The notes below the pieces were generated by a model. The model was not told the origin of the DNA, searched no databases, and saw only the letters and a program-made list of their open reading frames with translations. From Pseudomonas brassicacearum subsp. brassicacearum (GTDB taxonomy: Bacteria > Pseudomonadota > Gammaproteobacteria > Pseudomonadales > Pseudomonadaceae), in contig NZ_VZPJ01000009.1 in the NCBI RefSeq assembly GCF_008801605.1, forward strand, positions 124,001 to 188,000: 64,000 bases of DNA. Reading direction: 5' to 3'. Each line of letters starts with the position of its first letter. The stretch's first letter is position 1. The position numbers and the translations under genes were made by a program. Of the stretch, positions 18,708-27,115 are shown in pieces.

Positions 18708-19473
18708 CGACTTCGGGCTCAGCCTCAGTGAGAACGCGCTGATCCTGCGGGCCTTCGAGACCGGCGTGATCAGTTCGGCCACGGCCATGGCCAACATGCC
18801 GGGTTTCGAGCAGGCGTGTGAAATGGCCCGGCAACCGCTGCTCAACGGCCACGTTGGCCTGCATTTCAACCTCAGCTACGGCCCGCCGCTGGGCCAGGCG
18901 ATCACCTCGCGCCCGGTTTTTTGCGACGCCAATGGCCAGTTCGACCTGAACCTGTCGCGTTATTGCCTGCGCCTGGGTTCAAAGGATCTGGCGGCAGTGG
19001 AAGATGAACTGCAGGCGCAATGGCAACACTGCCTGGACCGCGGCCTGCGTCCCAGCCATCTCGACTCCCATCAACATGTGCACAACATCTGGCCCATCGG
19101 CGAACTGGTGGCCCGCTTCGCCGCCAGGCAAGGCGTGCCCATGCGCCTGGCGCGCAACCTGGGGGCGAACTTGACCCCGCCCAAGCGTATCTTCAAAACC
19201 CTGTTCAACCGGCGCATTCGCAGCCTGTGCGGTGCGACAGCGGACTACGTTTGCACCCCGGCCGACCTGGACTACGCCGCGCCACCGGCATATGGCTCGC
19301 TTGAGGTCATCGTGCATCCGATGCAACTGGACGAGGATTTTGGCGATGCCAGCCTGAGGCCAGGCGAGTCGTTGACCCAAGTACTGAACAAGCGCCTGGC
19401 GGGCGTGCCCAAGGTCGCGTACGGCCGGACCGCGCAGGTATTGACGCTGGTTGAGTATGGGGATGTGCACTGA
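18679..19473 (+). CDS. ChbG/YdjC-family carbohydrate deacetylase
   Basis: A 264-residue protein that opens with the family signature VIVNADDFGLS, holding the metal-binding Asp pair, and continues with GHVGLHFNLSYGPP and SHLDSHQHVHNIWPIG, which supply the histidine ligands. Members remove acetyl groups from N-acetylated saccharides. CCAGGAGA precedes the ATG at 18679; a longer frame to 18610 is the 3' end of the preceding gene. It is the last gene of the operon and, with the NodB-like enzyme, gives the cluster two deacetylases. Confidence 0.88.
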   Translation: MPRQVIVNADDFGLSLSENALILRAFETGVISSATAMANMPGFEQACEMARQPLLNGHVGLHFNLSYGPPLGQAITSRPVFCDANGQFDLNLSRYCLRLGSKDLAAVEDELQAQWQHCLDRGLRPSHLDSHQHVHNIWPIGELVARFAARQGVPMRLARNLGANLTPPKRIFKTLFNRRIRSLCGATADYVCTPADLDYAAPPAYGSLEVIVHPMQLDEDFGDASLRPGESLTQVLNKRLAGVPKVAYGRTAQVLTLVEYGDVH

Positions 19474-19598
19474 CAGGGACGCGGTGTATACCTGTGGCGA
19501 GGGCGTTTGCTACCTCGCCACGACCGTCCGAAATCCCTGCGCCGCTTTCGGAGAATCTGCTACAAGGCATCTTCAGTTTCGAGTAGCGAATTGCGTCG

Positions 19599-20537
19599 AT
19601 GCCTTTACCTTTATTCTCTCGCCTTCGGCGGCGCTGGCTGGCCTTCCTTGTCATGAGCGCAATGGTGGTCGGGCTGCCGGTGGGCTGTGCAGTGCTGCAG
19701 CATAAGGAACGCGAGCTGGTCTTTCGCATCGAGCCGGGGACCGCGAGCTGGTTCAGTGGGCTTCCCAGCGGCGTGCAGGAATTCGATCTCAAGCCCAAGA
19801 GCTTCAAGGCCGGGGAAAATATCCACGGTTGGTGGTGGCCGGCCGAACGCAAGAATGCGCCGGCCATCCTGTACTTGCACGGTGTGCGTTGGAATTTGAC
19901 CGGCCAGTTGTTTCGTATCCAGCAACTGAGGGCGCTGGGCTATTCGGTGCTGGCTATCGATTACCGTGGCTTTGGCAAAAGCCATGGGGATCTGCCGTCG
20001 GAAGCCAGCGTCTATGAAGATGCGCGCATCGCCTGGGAACGTCTCAAGGTACTGCAACCGGACCCGGCCCTGCGGCTGATCTACGGTCATTCTCTGGGCG
20101 GTGCCGTCGCGGTGGATCTCGCTGCGCAGTTGGGCCAGGAGGCCGCGAAGAATGGTGCTGCCCAGGTCCGAGGCCTGGTCATCGAATCCACGTTCACCTC
20201 CCTGGGCGATGTCGCCACCGCGATGGCGAATACGTCCCTGCCGGTGCGCTGGTTGTTGTCGCAGAAATTCGACTCCATCGACAAAATCGGCGAGATCAAC
20301 ATGCCGCTGCTGGTGGTGCATGGCTCTGCCGATCGCTACGTACCGCCGCGCTTCAGCGAGCAACTGTTCAACGCCGCCCGGGAGCCCAAGCGCCTGCTGC
20401 TGGTGCCGGGGGCCACGCATAACAACAGCATGAGCCTGGCGGGCAAAAACTACCGGCAAGCGCTGGACACGTTGATGAAAAACAAGCCATCGCCCATGGC
20501 CGAACGCCCCCAGGTAAGCTCGGCCAAGGCCGGCTAA
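19599..20537 (+). CDS. Alpha/beta hydrolase, membrane-anchored or lipoprotein-like
   Basis: A 312-residue protein with an N-terminal hydrophobic segment ending in PVGC, an imperfect lipobox, so either lipid-anchored or a signal anchor. The hydrolase fold has LYLHGVRWN (oxyanion region), the nucleophile elbow GHSLGG, an aspartate in VVHGSADRYVP and the catalytic histidine in PGATHNN. It is separated from the polysaccharide operon by 125 bases and is probably a separate unit. The physiological ester substrate is unknown. Confidence 0.85.
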   Translation: MPLPLFSRLRRRWLAFLVMSAMVVGLPVGCAVLQHKERELVFRIEPGTASWFSGLPSGVQEFDLKPKSFKAGENIHGWWWPAERKNAPAILYLHGVRWNLTGQLFRIQQLRALGYSVLAIDYRGFGKSHGDLPSEASVYEDARIAWERLKVLQPDPALRLIYGHSLGGAVAVDLAAQLGQEAAKNGAAQVRGLVIESTFTSLGDVATAMANTSLPVRWLLSQKFDSIDKIGEINMPLLVVHGSADRYVPPRFSEQLFNAAREPKRLLLVPGATHNNSMSLAGKNYRQALDTLMKNKPSPMAERPQVSSAKAG

Positions 20538-20582
20538 CGCACAGGTCCCCGGCTGACACCCAATACCTTCATTGACTGTCAC

Positions 20583-20752
20583 ACCGCTATCGCGAGCAAG
20601 CTTTGCTCCCACAGATCGCCCTCCACACAGTTCTTTGGTTGTTTACAGGATCAGTGCTCACTGCCGATCCCTGTGGGAGCCGAGCTTGCTCGCGATAGCG
20701 GTGGGTCTGCTTGCATCAATGCTGAATGTGCCACCGCCTTCGCGAGCAAGGG
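20583..20752. repeat. REPIN plus a solitary REP half in the 20538-20856 intergenic gap
   Basis: ACCGCTATCGCGAGCAAGC starts near 20582 and its inverted partner GCTTGCTCGCGATAGCGGT ends at 20702, each with a GGGAGC/GCTCCC inner arm. A third, degenerate REP half (CCGCCTTCGCGAGCAAGG) lies near 20733-20752. The gap between the convergent hydrolase and transporter genes holds only these repeats and the transporter terminator. Confidence 0.9.
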
Positions 20753-20808
20753 ATTTGTGGTGTACGCGAGGTCTGTGAGCGACGCGGAAAAACTGTGCAA
20801 GCGCACGC

Positions 20809-20840
20809 AAAAAAAAACGGCACCTTTCGGTGCCGTTCGT
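20809..20840 (-). terminator. Rho-independent terminator of the ABC-transporter operon
   Basis: On the minus strand the stem ACGGCACC-GAAA-GGTGCCGT is followed by eight T residues, 20 bases past the substrate-binding-protein stop. Confidence 0.93.
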
Positions 20841-20856
20841 TTTCACGCTTGGGGCT

Positions 20857-22599
20857 TTACTTGCGTGCTGCCTCCCACGATTTCAACAGCTCGGTGTAGC
20901 TCACGGTTTCACCTTTAGGCTTCTCGTTCGCCAGTTTCGGCTTCGGTGCACCCGGTTGGTCGAACCAGTATTGCGCGTCGCGCTCGGGGTTCATTTTCGG
21001 GGCGCAGGTGGCTTGGGCCTTGGAGCGTTCCAGGCGCGTCATGATCGCATCCTGGTCCTTGGCCAAGCCATCGAGGGCCTGCTGCGGGGTCTTCTCGCCG
21101 CTGGCGGCTTCGGCGATGTGGCTCCACCACAGCTGCGCCAGGCGCGGATAGTCCGGCACGTTGGTCCCGGTCGGGGTCCATTGCACGCGGGCCGGGCTGC
21201 GGTAGAACTCCACCAGGCCACCGAGTTTCGGCGCCAGGTCGGTCATCGCCTGGGAGTTGATGTCCGACTCACGAATCGGCGTCAGGCCAACGATGGTCTT
21301 CTTCAGCGACACGGTCTTGGACGTCACGAACTGCGCATAGAGCCAGGCCGCGAGTTTCTGTTTCTCAGGCGTGGACTTCATGAATGTCCAGGAACCCACG
21401 TCCTGATACCCCAGCTTCATGCCCTGCTCCCAATACGGACCACGTGGCGAAGGTGCCATGCGCCATTTCGGCGTGCCATCGGCGTTCACCACCGGCAGGC
21501 CCGGCTTGGTCATGTCGGCGGTAAACGCGGTGTACCAGAAAATCTGCTGGGCGATGTTGCCTTGGGACGGTACCGGGCCGGATTCGGAGAAGGTCATGCC
21601 CGCCGCTTCCGGCGGCGCGTACTTCTTCAACCAGTCCACGTACTTGGTGGTGGCGAACACCGCTGCAGGGCCGTTGGTATCGCCGCCACGGGTGACGCTG
21701 GAGCCGACCGGATGGCAGTCTTCGACGCGAATACCCCACTCGTCCACCGGCAGACCGTTGGGCAGGCCCTTGTCGCCGCCGCCAGCCATGGAGAACCAGG
21801 CATCGGTGAAGCGCCAGCCCAGGGAGGGGTCTTTCTTGCCGTAGTCCATGTGACCGTAGATACGCTTGCCGTCGATTTCCTTGACGTCTTCGGAGAAGAA
21901 CTTGGCGATGTCTTCATAGGCCGACCAGTTCACTGGTACGCCCAGCTCGTAGCCGTATTTCTCCTTGAACTTGGCCTTCAGCTCCGGACGCTCGAACCAG
22001 TCGGCACGGAACCAGTACAAGTTGGCGAATTGCTGGTCGGGCAACTGATAGATCTTGCCGTCCGGCGCAGTGGTGAAGGAAATACCGATGAAGTCCTTGA
22101 TGTCCAGGGTTGGCGAAGTGTAGGCCTTGCCTTCGTTGGCCATCAGGTCGGTGATCGATTCGGTCTTGCCGTAGCGAAAGTGCGTACCAATCAGGTCCGA
22201 ATCGTTGACCCAGCCGTCATAGATGTTCTTGTCCGACTGCATCACCGTCTGCATCTTCTCCACCACGTCGCCTTCTTGCAGCAGGTCGTGGGTCAACTGG
22301 ATCCCGGTGATTTCGGTAAAGGCCTTGGCCAGTACCTTGGACTCGTATTCGTGAGTGGTGAGGGTTTCCGACACCACGTTGATCTTCATGCCGCGAAACG
22401 GCTCGGATGCCTTGATGAACCATTTGAGTTCTTCAAGCTGCTGGTCTTGCGTCAAGGTCGACGGTTTGAATTCACTGCCGATCCATTTTTTTGCGGCGTC
22501 TTCATAGGCGTCGGCCCAGGCCGCAGCACTCAGCCCGCTGAGTGCCAGCATGGCTGCCAATGAAACGCTATGTCGCAGCTTATTGTTTTTATTGAACAT
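20857..22599 (-). CDS. ABC transporter extracellular solute-binding protein (GlpV-like)
   Basis: A 580-residue periplasmic binding protein with a Sec signal peptide ending AAAWADA and GGAGGT before the ATG. It is longer than a typical sugar-binding protein (~420 residues), in line with the GlpV-type proteins of rhizobial glycerol transporters. Together with the five upstream genes it matches the order glpS-T-P-Q-U-V described in Rhizobium leguminosarum. Substrate is therefore inferred to be glycerol or a related small polyol; public annotation usually says only sugar ABC transporter. Confidence 0.87.
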   Translation of the reverse strand: MFNKNNKLRHSVSLAAMLALSGLSAAAWADAYEDAAKKWIGSEFKPSTLTQDQQLEELKWFIKASEPFRGMKINVVSETLTTHEYESKVLAKAFTEITGIQLTHDLLQEGDVVEKMQTVMQSDKNIYDGWVNDSDLIGTHFRYGKTESITDLMANEGKAYTSPTLDIKDFIGISFTTAPDGKIYQLPDQQFANLYWFRADWFERPELKAKFKEKYGYELGVPVNWSAYEDIAKFFSEDVKEIDGKRIYGHMDYGKKDPSLGWRFTDAWFSMAGGGDKGLPNGLPVDEWGIRVEDCHPVGSSVTRGGDTNGPAAVFATTKYVDWLKKYAPPEAAGMTFSESGPVPSQGNIAQQIFWYTAFTADMTKPGLPVVNADGTPKWRMAPSPRGPYWEQGMKLGYQDVGSWTFMKSTPEKQKLAAWLYAQFVTSKTVSLKKTIVGLTPIRESDINSQAMTDLAPKLGGLVEFYRSPARVQWTPTGTNVPDYPRLAQLWWSHIAEAASGEKTPQQALDGLAKDQDAIMTRLERSKAQATCAPKMNPERDAQYWFDQPGAPKPKLANEKPKGETVSYTELLKSWEAARK

Positions 22600-22647
22600 A
22601 GAGACCTCCTGTTTGGGTTTAAGAGCCTGATCGGCGAACCTTCGCGA

Positions 22648-22923
22648 CTAGCCCCACCGCATCACTGCCAACAGCCACACCCAAGACAACGCGAACGCTA
22701 TCCAGATGCTCCAGTCGGTGGCGCCGATTACCAGCAGGTGCAGGTAGGCGCTACCGAGAAGACCGATAAACAACCGATCGCCACGGGTCGTGGTAATCGG
22801 CAGGAAACCACGCCGAGGGATGCTCGGCGAACGCAACTCCCAGGTGGTCATGCCTGCCAGAAACAAGGCGATAACCCCGAAAAATACCGCCGTGGGGACG
22901 GTCCAATTCATCCATTCCATCAT
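22648..22923 (-). CDS. Small integral membrane protein, DUF2160 family (GlpU-like)
   Basis: A 91-residue protein with three hydrophobic segments (around residues 8-25, 50-67 and 70-88). DUF2160 proteins are found within this type of ABC operon, between the permeases and the binding protein, where the rhizobial gene is glpU. GAGGAGTCG precedes the ATG. It may be an accessory membrane subunit; no function is established from sequence. Confidence 0.82.
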   Translation of the reverse strand: MMEWMNWTVPTAVFFGVIALFLAGMTTWELRSPSIPRRGFLPITTTRGDRLFIGLLGSAYLHLLVIGATDWSIWIAFALSWVWLLAVMRWG

Positions 22924-22930
22924 CGACTCC

Positions 22931-23731
<801 letters not shown>

Positions 23732-23741
23732 CGTGCGGGCC

Positions 23742-24608
23742 TCAACGGTTGGCGTCGGAGTGCGTCATGGCGGTGTAGAACAGCCAGGACACCAACAGAA
23801 TGATCAGGAAGTACACCAGGGAAAACGCCGCCGCCGGGCCCAGGTCGAATTGGCCGATAGCCATCTGCGTCAGGGTCTGGCTGAGGAACGTGGTGGCGTT
23901 GCCCGGCCCGCCGCCAGTGAGTACGAACGGCTCGGTGTAGATCATGAAACTGTCCATGAAGCGCAGCATCACGGCGATCAGCAGCACGCTCTTCATCTTC
24001 GGCAACTGGATGTGCCGGAACACCGCCCAGCTGGAAGCCCGGTCGATCCGCGCGGCCTGGTAGTACACGTCCGGAATCGCCCGCAGCCCCGAGTAGCACA
24101 ACAGCGCTACCAACGAAGTCCAGTGCCAGACGTCCATCACCAACACGGTGACCCAGGCGTCCATGGTGTTGGCCGCATAGTTGTAGTTGATGCCCAGGCC
24201 ATTGAGGGTGGAGCCCAGCAAGCCGATGTCGGCGCGGCCGAAAATCTGCCAGATGGTGCCGACCACGTTCCAGGGAATCAGCAGCGGGATCGCCAGGATG
24301 ATCAACACCAGGGACGACCATTTGCCCTTGGTCGGCATGGTCAGGGCGATGGCGATGCCCAGGGGGATTTCGATCAGCAGCACGCACGCCGAGTAGATGA
24401 ACTGGCGCAGCAGCGAGTCGTGCAGCCGTGGATCGAGCAGCACCTGCTTGTACCAGTCGGCGCCGACGAAGTAGCGGCTGGACTGGTCGAAGATGTCCTG
24501 CACCGAATAGTTGACCACGGTCATCATCGGGATCACGGCACTGAAGGCCACCAGCAGGAACACCGGCAATACCAGCCACCAGGCCTTGTTGTTCTGCACC
24601 TTGTTCAT
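23742..24608 (-). CDS. ABC transporter permease (MalF type, GlpP-like)
   Basis: A 288-residue inner-membrane permease with six hydrophobic segments and the EAA loop as YYQAARIDRASSWAVFRHI. The TEPFVLTGGGPGNATT segment is a conserved feature of first permeases of carbohydrate importers. The start overlaps the end of the upstream ATPase gene by four bases, which supports coupled translation. Confidence 0.9.
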   Translation of the reverse strand: MNKVQNNKAWWLVLPVFLLVAFSAVIPMMTVVNYSVQDIFDQSSRYFVGADWYKQVLLDPRLHDSLLRQFIYSACVLLIEIPLGIAIALTMPTKGKWSSLVLIILAIPLLIPWNVVGTIWQIFGRADIGLLGSTLNGLGINYNYAANTMDAWVTVLVMDVWHWTSLVALLCYSGLRAIPDVYYQAARIDRASSWAVFRHIQLPKMKSVLLIAVMLRFMDSFMIYTEPFVLTGGGPGNATTFLSQTLTQMAIGQFDLGPAAAFSLVYFLIILLVSWLFYTAMTHSDANR

Positions 24609-25714
24609 GGCTGCACCTCACTCAACGGTTCCAGCAGGTATTCATCGGCATAGACCATCAGCCATTGGCCCGGAAAACTGATGTACGCGGTGCCTTCGGG
24701 CACTGGCTTGTCTTCGGCCAGGCGCACTTTCAGCGGTACGCCATCGAGGTTGAGGGTCAGGATCTTGTAGGTGCCCAGGTCTTCGACGTGGACCACGTCA
24801 GCGCGCATCGCATCGTCGTAAGGGCCGTCCCAGACATGCACGAACTCGGGACGGATACCGACCTTCAGGCTTTTGCCCTGGGCTTCGGCGACCCGACGTT
24901 GCAAGGTTTCGGACAGAGGCAAGTGAGTCGAGCCGAAGCCGACGCCACCGGGCTGCGCCGTGACCTCGATCAGGTTCATCCCCGGGCTGCCAATGAAGTA
25001 GCCGACAAAGGTGTGGCTGGGGCGCTCGAACAAATCCCGAGGCGTGCCGAATTGCACGATCTGGCCGCCGTACATCACGGCGATCTTGTCGGCGAACGTC
25101 GAGGCTTCCAACTGGTCGTGGGTGACGTAGACCATGGTGATGTTGAACTGCTCGTGGATCTGCTTGAGCTTGCGCCGCAGTTTCCATTTCAGGTGCGGGT
25201 CGATCACCGTCAGCGGCTCGTCGAACAGGATCGCCGACACATCGTCGCGCACCAGCCCGCGGCCCATGGAGACTTTCTGTTTTTCGTCGGCGGTGAGGTT
25301 GCGGGCCTTTTTGTCCAACAGGTTCTGCAGGTCCAGGACCTCGGCGATTTCCTGCACCTTGGTGTGGATCCTCGCCTCGGCCATGCCCTGGTTGCGCAGC
25401 GGGAATGCCAGGTTGTCGAACACGGTCATGGTGTCGTACACCACCGGGAACTGGAACACCTGGGCAATGTTGCGGCGCTCCGGGGTCAGCTCGTTGACGA
25501 CCTTGCTGTCGAACATCACCTGCCCTTCGGAAGGGCTCAGCAGTCCGGAAATGATGTTGAGCAACGTGGACTTGCCGCAGCCCGAAGGCCCGAGCAGTGC
25601 ATAGGCGCCGCCCTGCTCCCAGATGTGGTTCATCTCGCGGATCGCATAATCCTCGGGGCCCGCCGGCGTGCTGGTGTAGCTGTGGGCGAGGTTCTGCAAA
25701 CGAATTTCGGCCAT
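24605..25714 (-). CDS. ABC transporter ATPase with degenerate signature motif (GlpT-like)
   Basis: A 369-residue ATPase of the MalK type with a C-terminal TOBE-like regulatory domain. Walker A is GPSGCGKST, Walker B is AILFDEPL, and the H-loop is intact (VTHDQLEA). The ABC signature, normally LSGGQ, reads LTADEKQK, so it is degenerate. Its partner encoded upstream has the opposite defect, so the pair would form one complete and one defective ATP site. The start overlaps the upstream ATPase stop by one base. Confidence 0.9.
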   Translation of the reverse strand: MAEIRLQNLAHSYTSTPAGPEDYAIREMNHIWEQGGAYALLGPSGCGKSTLLNIISGLLSPSEGQVMFDSKVVNELTPERRNIAQVFQFPVVYDTMTVFDNLAFPLRNQGMAEARIHTKVQEIAEVLDLQNLLDKKARNLTADEKQKVSMGRGLVRDDVSAILFDEPLTVIDPHLKWKLRRKLKQIHEQFNITMVYVTHDQLEASTFADKIAVMYGGQIVQFGTPRDLFERPSHTFVGYFIGSPGMNLIEVTAQPGGVGFGSTHLPLSETLQRRVAEAQGKSLKVGIRPEFVHVWDGPYDDAMRADVVHVEDLGTYKILTLNLDGVPLKVRLAEDKPVPEGTAYISFPGQWLMVYADEYLLEPLSEVQP

Positions 25715-26808
25715 CAGGCAACCCTCGCGATACGCTGCCCTGGGGCTTGGACCAGCTTGCCCTGGGCGTCGAAGACAAACAGTTTATGGGTCGGAATGTA
25801 GATGCGAATCGGCGCATCCACGTCGTACTCATGCACCCCTGGCAAGTGCAACACCAGCAGGAAATGCTCGTTGCGCACGTGCAGGAAGGTCTCCGAGCCA
25901 CTGATCTCGGCCACCTCGACGGTCACGGCCAGTTCGAGGTCGTCGTCGTTGCTCGGCACCAGGGAAATGTGGCTGGGGCGCACGCCAAAACGGAACTCAC
26001 CCTCGCCCACCGGGCGCAGGTCGACGTTCAGCGGGAAGTGCACGAAATTGGCGAAGCTCACCTCGTTGCCGGCGATGCGTCCCGGCATGAGATTGATCGG
26101 TGGTTCGGAGAACAATTCGGCGGCCAGCACGGTTTGCGGCTGGTGATACACAGAGGACGATTTGCCGCTCTGGATCACCCGGCCCTCATGCAGGATCGTG
26201 GTGGTGCCACCCAGGGCCAACGCCTCGTTGGGCTCGGTGGTGGCGTAAACGGCAATGGTGTGGCGGGCCTGGAACAATTCGCGCATTTCCTGGCGAAGCT
26301 CTTCACGCAGCTTGTAGTCCAGGTTCACCAGCGGCTCGTCGAACAGGATCAGTTCGGCGTCCTTGACCAAGGCCCGGGCCATGGCCGTGCGCTGCTGCTG
26401 GCCGCCGGACAATTCCAGCGGGTGACGCTGCAGGAATTTCTCGATGCGCAGCATCCTGGCGGTTTCCAGCACCTTGCTCTGGATCACCTCGTTGGACACA
26501 CCGGCCTGGCGCAGCGGCGAGGCGATGTTTTCGAAAACGGTCATGGTCGGGTAGTTGATGAACTGCTGATAGACCATCGACACGTTGCGCAGCCGCACCG
26601 GGCGCTTGGTGACGTCGACGCCGTTCATCAGGATGCGGCCGCTGTCGGGCTTGTCCAGCCCGGCCATCAGGCGCATGAGGCTGGTCTTGCCGGACAATGT
26701 ACGGCCCAGCAAAACGTTGAAGGATCCGGGTTCGAAACTCAGATTGGCATCGTCGATCCAGGTCTGGCCTTCGACGGTGCGACAGATGTGCTCAAGCTTT
26801 AATGACAT
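25714..26808 (-). CDS. ABC transporter ATPase lacking the H-loop histidine (GlpS-like)
   Basis: A 364-residue MalK-type ATPase and first gene of the operon. Walker A reads GRTLSGKTS, the signature is intact (LSGGQQQR), and Walker B is LILFDEPL. The switch region, normally VTHDQxEA, reads YATTEPNEA, so the catalytic histidine is replaced by threonine. It is read from the sigma-54 promoter about 45 bases upstream of the ATG. The ribosome site is a modest AAGG. Confidence 0.9.
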   Translation of the reverse strand: MSLKLEHICRTVEGQTWIDDANLSFEPGSFNVLLGRTLSGKTSLMRLMAGLDKPDSGRILMNGVDVTKRPVRLRNVSMVYQQFINYPTMTVFENIASPLRQAGVSNEVIQSKVLETARMLRIEKFLQRHPLELSGGQQQRTAMARALVKDAELILFDEPLVNLDYKLREELRQEMRELFQARHTIAVYATTEPNEALALGGTTTILHEGRVIQSGKSSSVYHQPQTVLAAELFSEPPINLMPGRIAGNEVSFANFVHFPLNVDLRPVGEGEFRFGVRPSHISLVPSNDDDLELAVTVEVAEISGSETFLHVRNEHFLLVLHLPGVHEYDVDAPIRIYIPTHKLFVFDAQGKLVQAPGQRIARVA

Positions 26809-26852
26809 GGCTCGGCCTTTTTATTATTGGAGTCAAGCGACCCGAGTTAGAA

Positions 26853-26868
26853 AGCGAAAGCCGTGCCA
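26853..26868 (-). promoter_or_regulatory. Sigma-54 (-24/-12) promoter of the ABC-transporter operon
   Basis: On the minus strand the sequence is TGGCACGGCTTTCGCT, compared with the consensus TGGCACGNNNNTTGCW; only one position (C for T in the -12 box) differs and the GG-to-GC spacing is exact. It lies 45 bases upstream of the first ATPase gene, and the divergent gene encodes a sigma-54 activator. Confidence 0.88.
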
Positions 26869-26923
26869 GAAACCACAACCTATTGATCTGTTTAAAATTT
26901 CTATTTATCCGTAGGAAAAAGAC

Positions 26924-27012
26924 GTTCGTTGATGAACACAAGTGAACAATCAGGAATGAACAACTGAACAACGAGCGGGTTGACAATGAACAATTTTGAA
27001 CAACACTGAACC
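26924..27012. promoter_or_regulatory. Array of TGAACA boxes: probable activator binding (UAS) region
   Basis: TGAACA occurs at 26933, 26943, 26957, 26965, 26987 and 26997, with TGAACC at 27007. Several are spaced ten bases apart, one helical turn, and GTTCGTTGATGAAC at 26924-26937 is an inverted repeat of the core. The array lies about 70-155 bases upstream of the -12 box, the usual range for enhancers of sigma-54 promoters. The rest of 26809-27115 shows no coding sequence. Confidence 0.75.
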
Positions 27013-27115
27013 AGTGGGAGCGAGCCAATTTAAGTAGTGTTTGGATCTGCCCCAGCACAAGGAGTCTGTGCGAGACTTGCCACAACAATAAAAACAGCTC
27101 CTGCGAGAGTGCCCC

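Noticed and set aside
20830..22563. 577-codon plus-strand frame opposite the solute-binding protein
   Set aside because: The minus-strand protein has a signal peptide, a ribosome site and a terminator; the plus frame crosses the terminator and has no domains.
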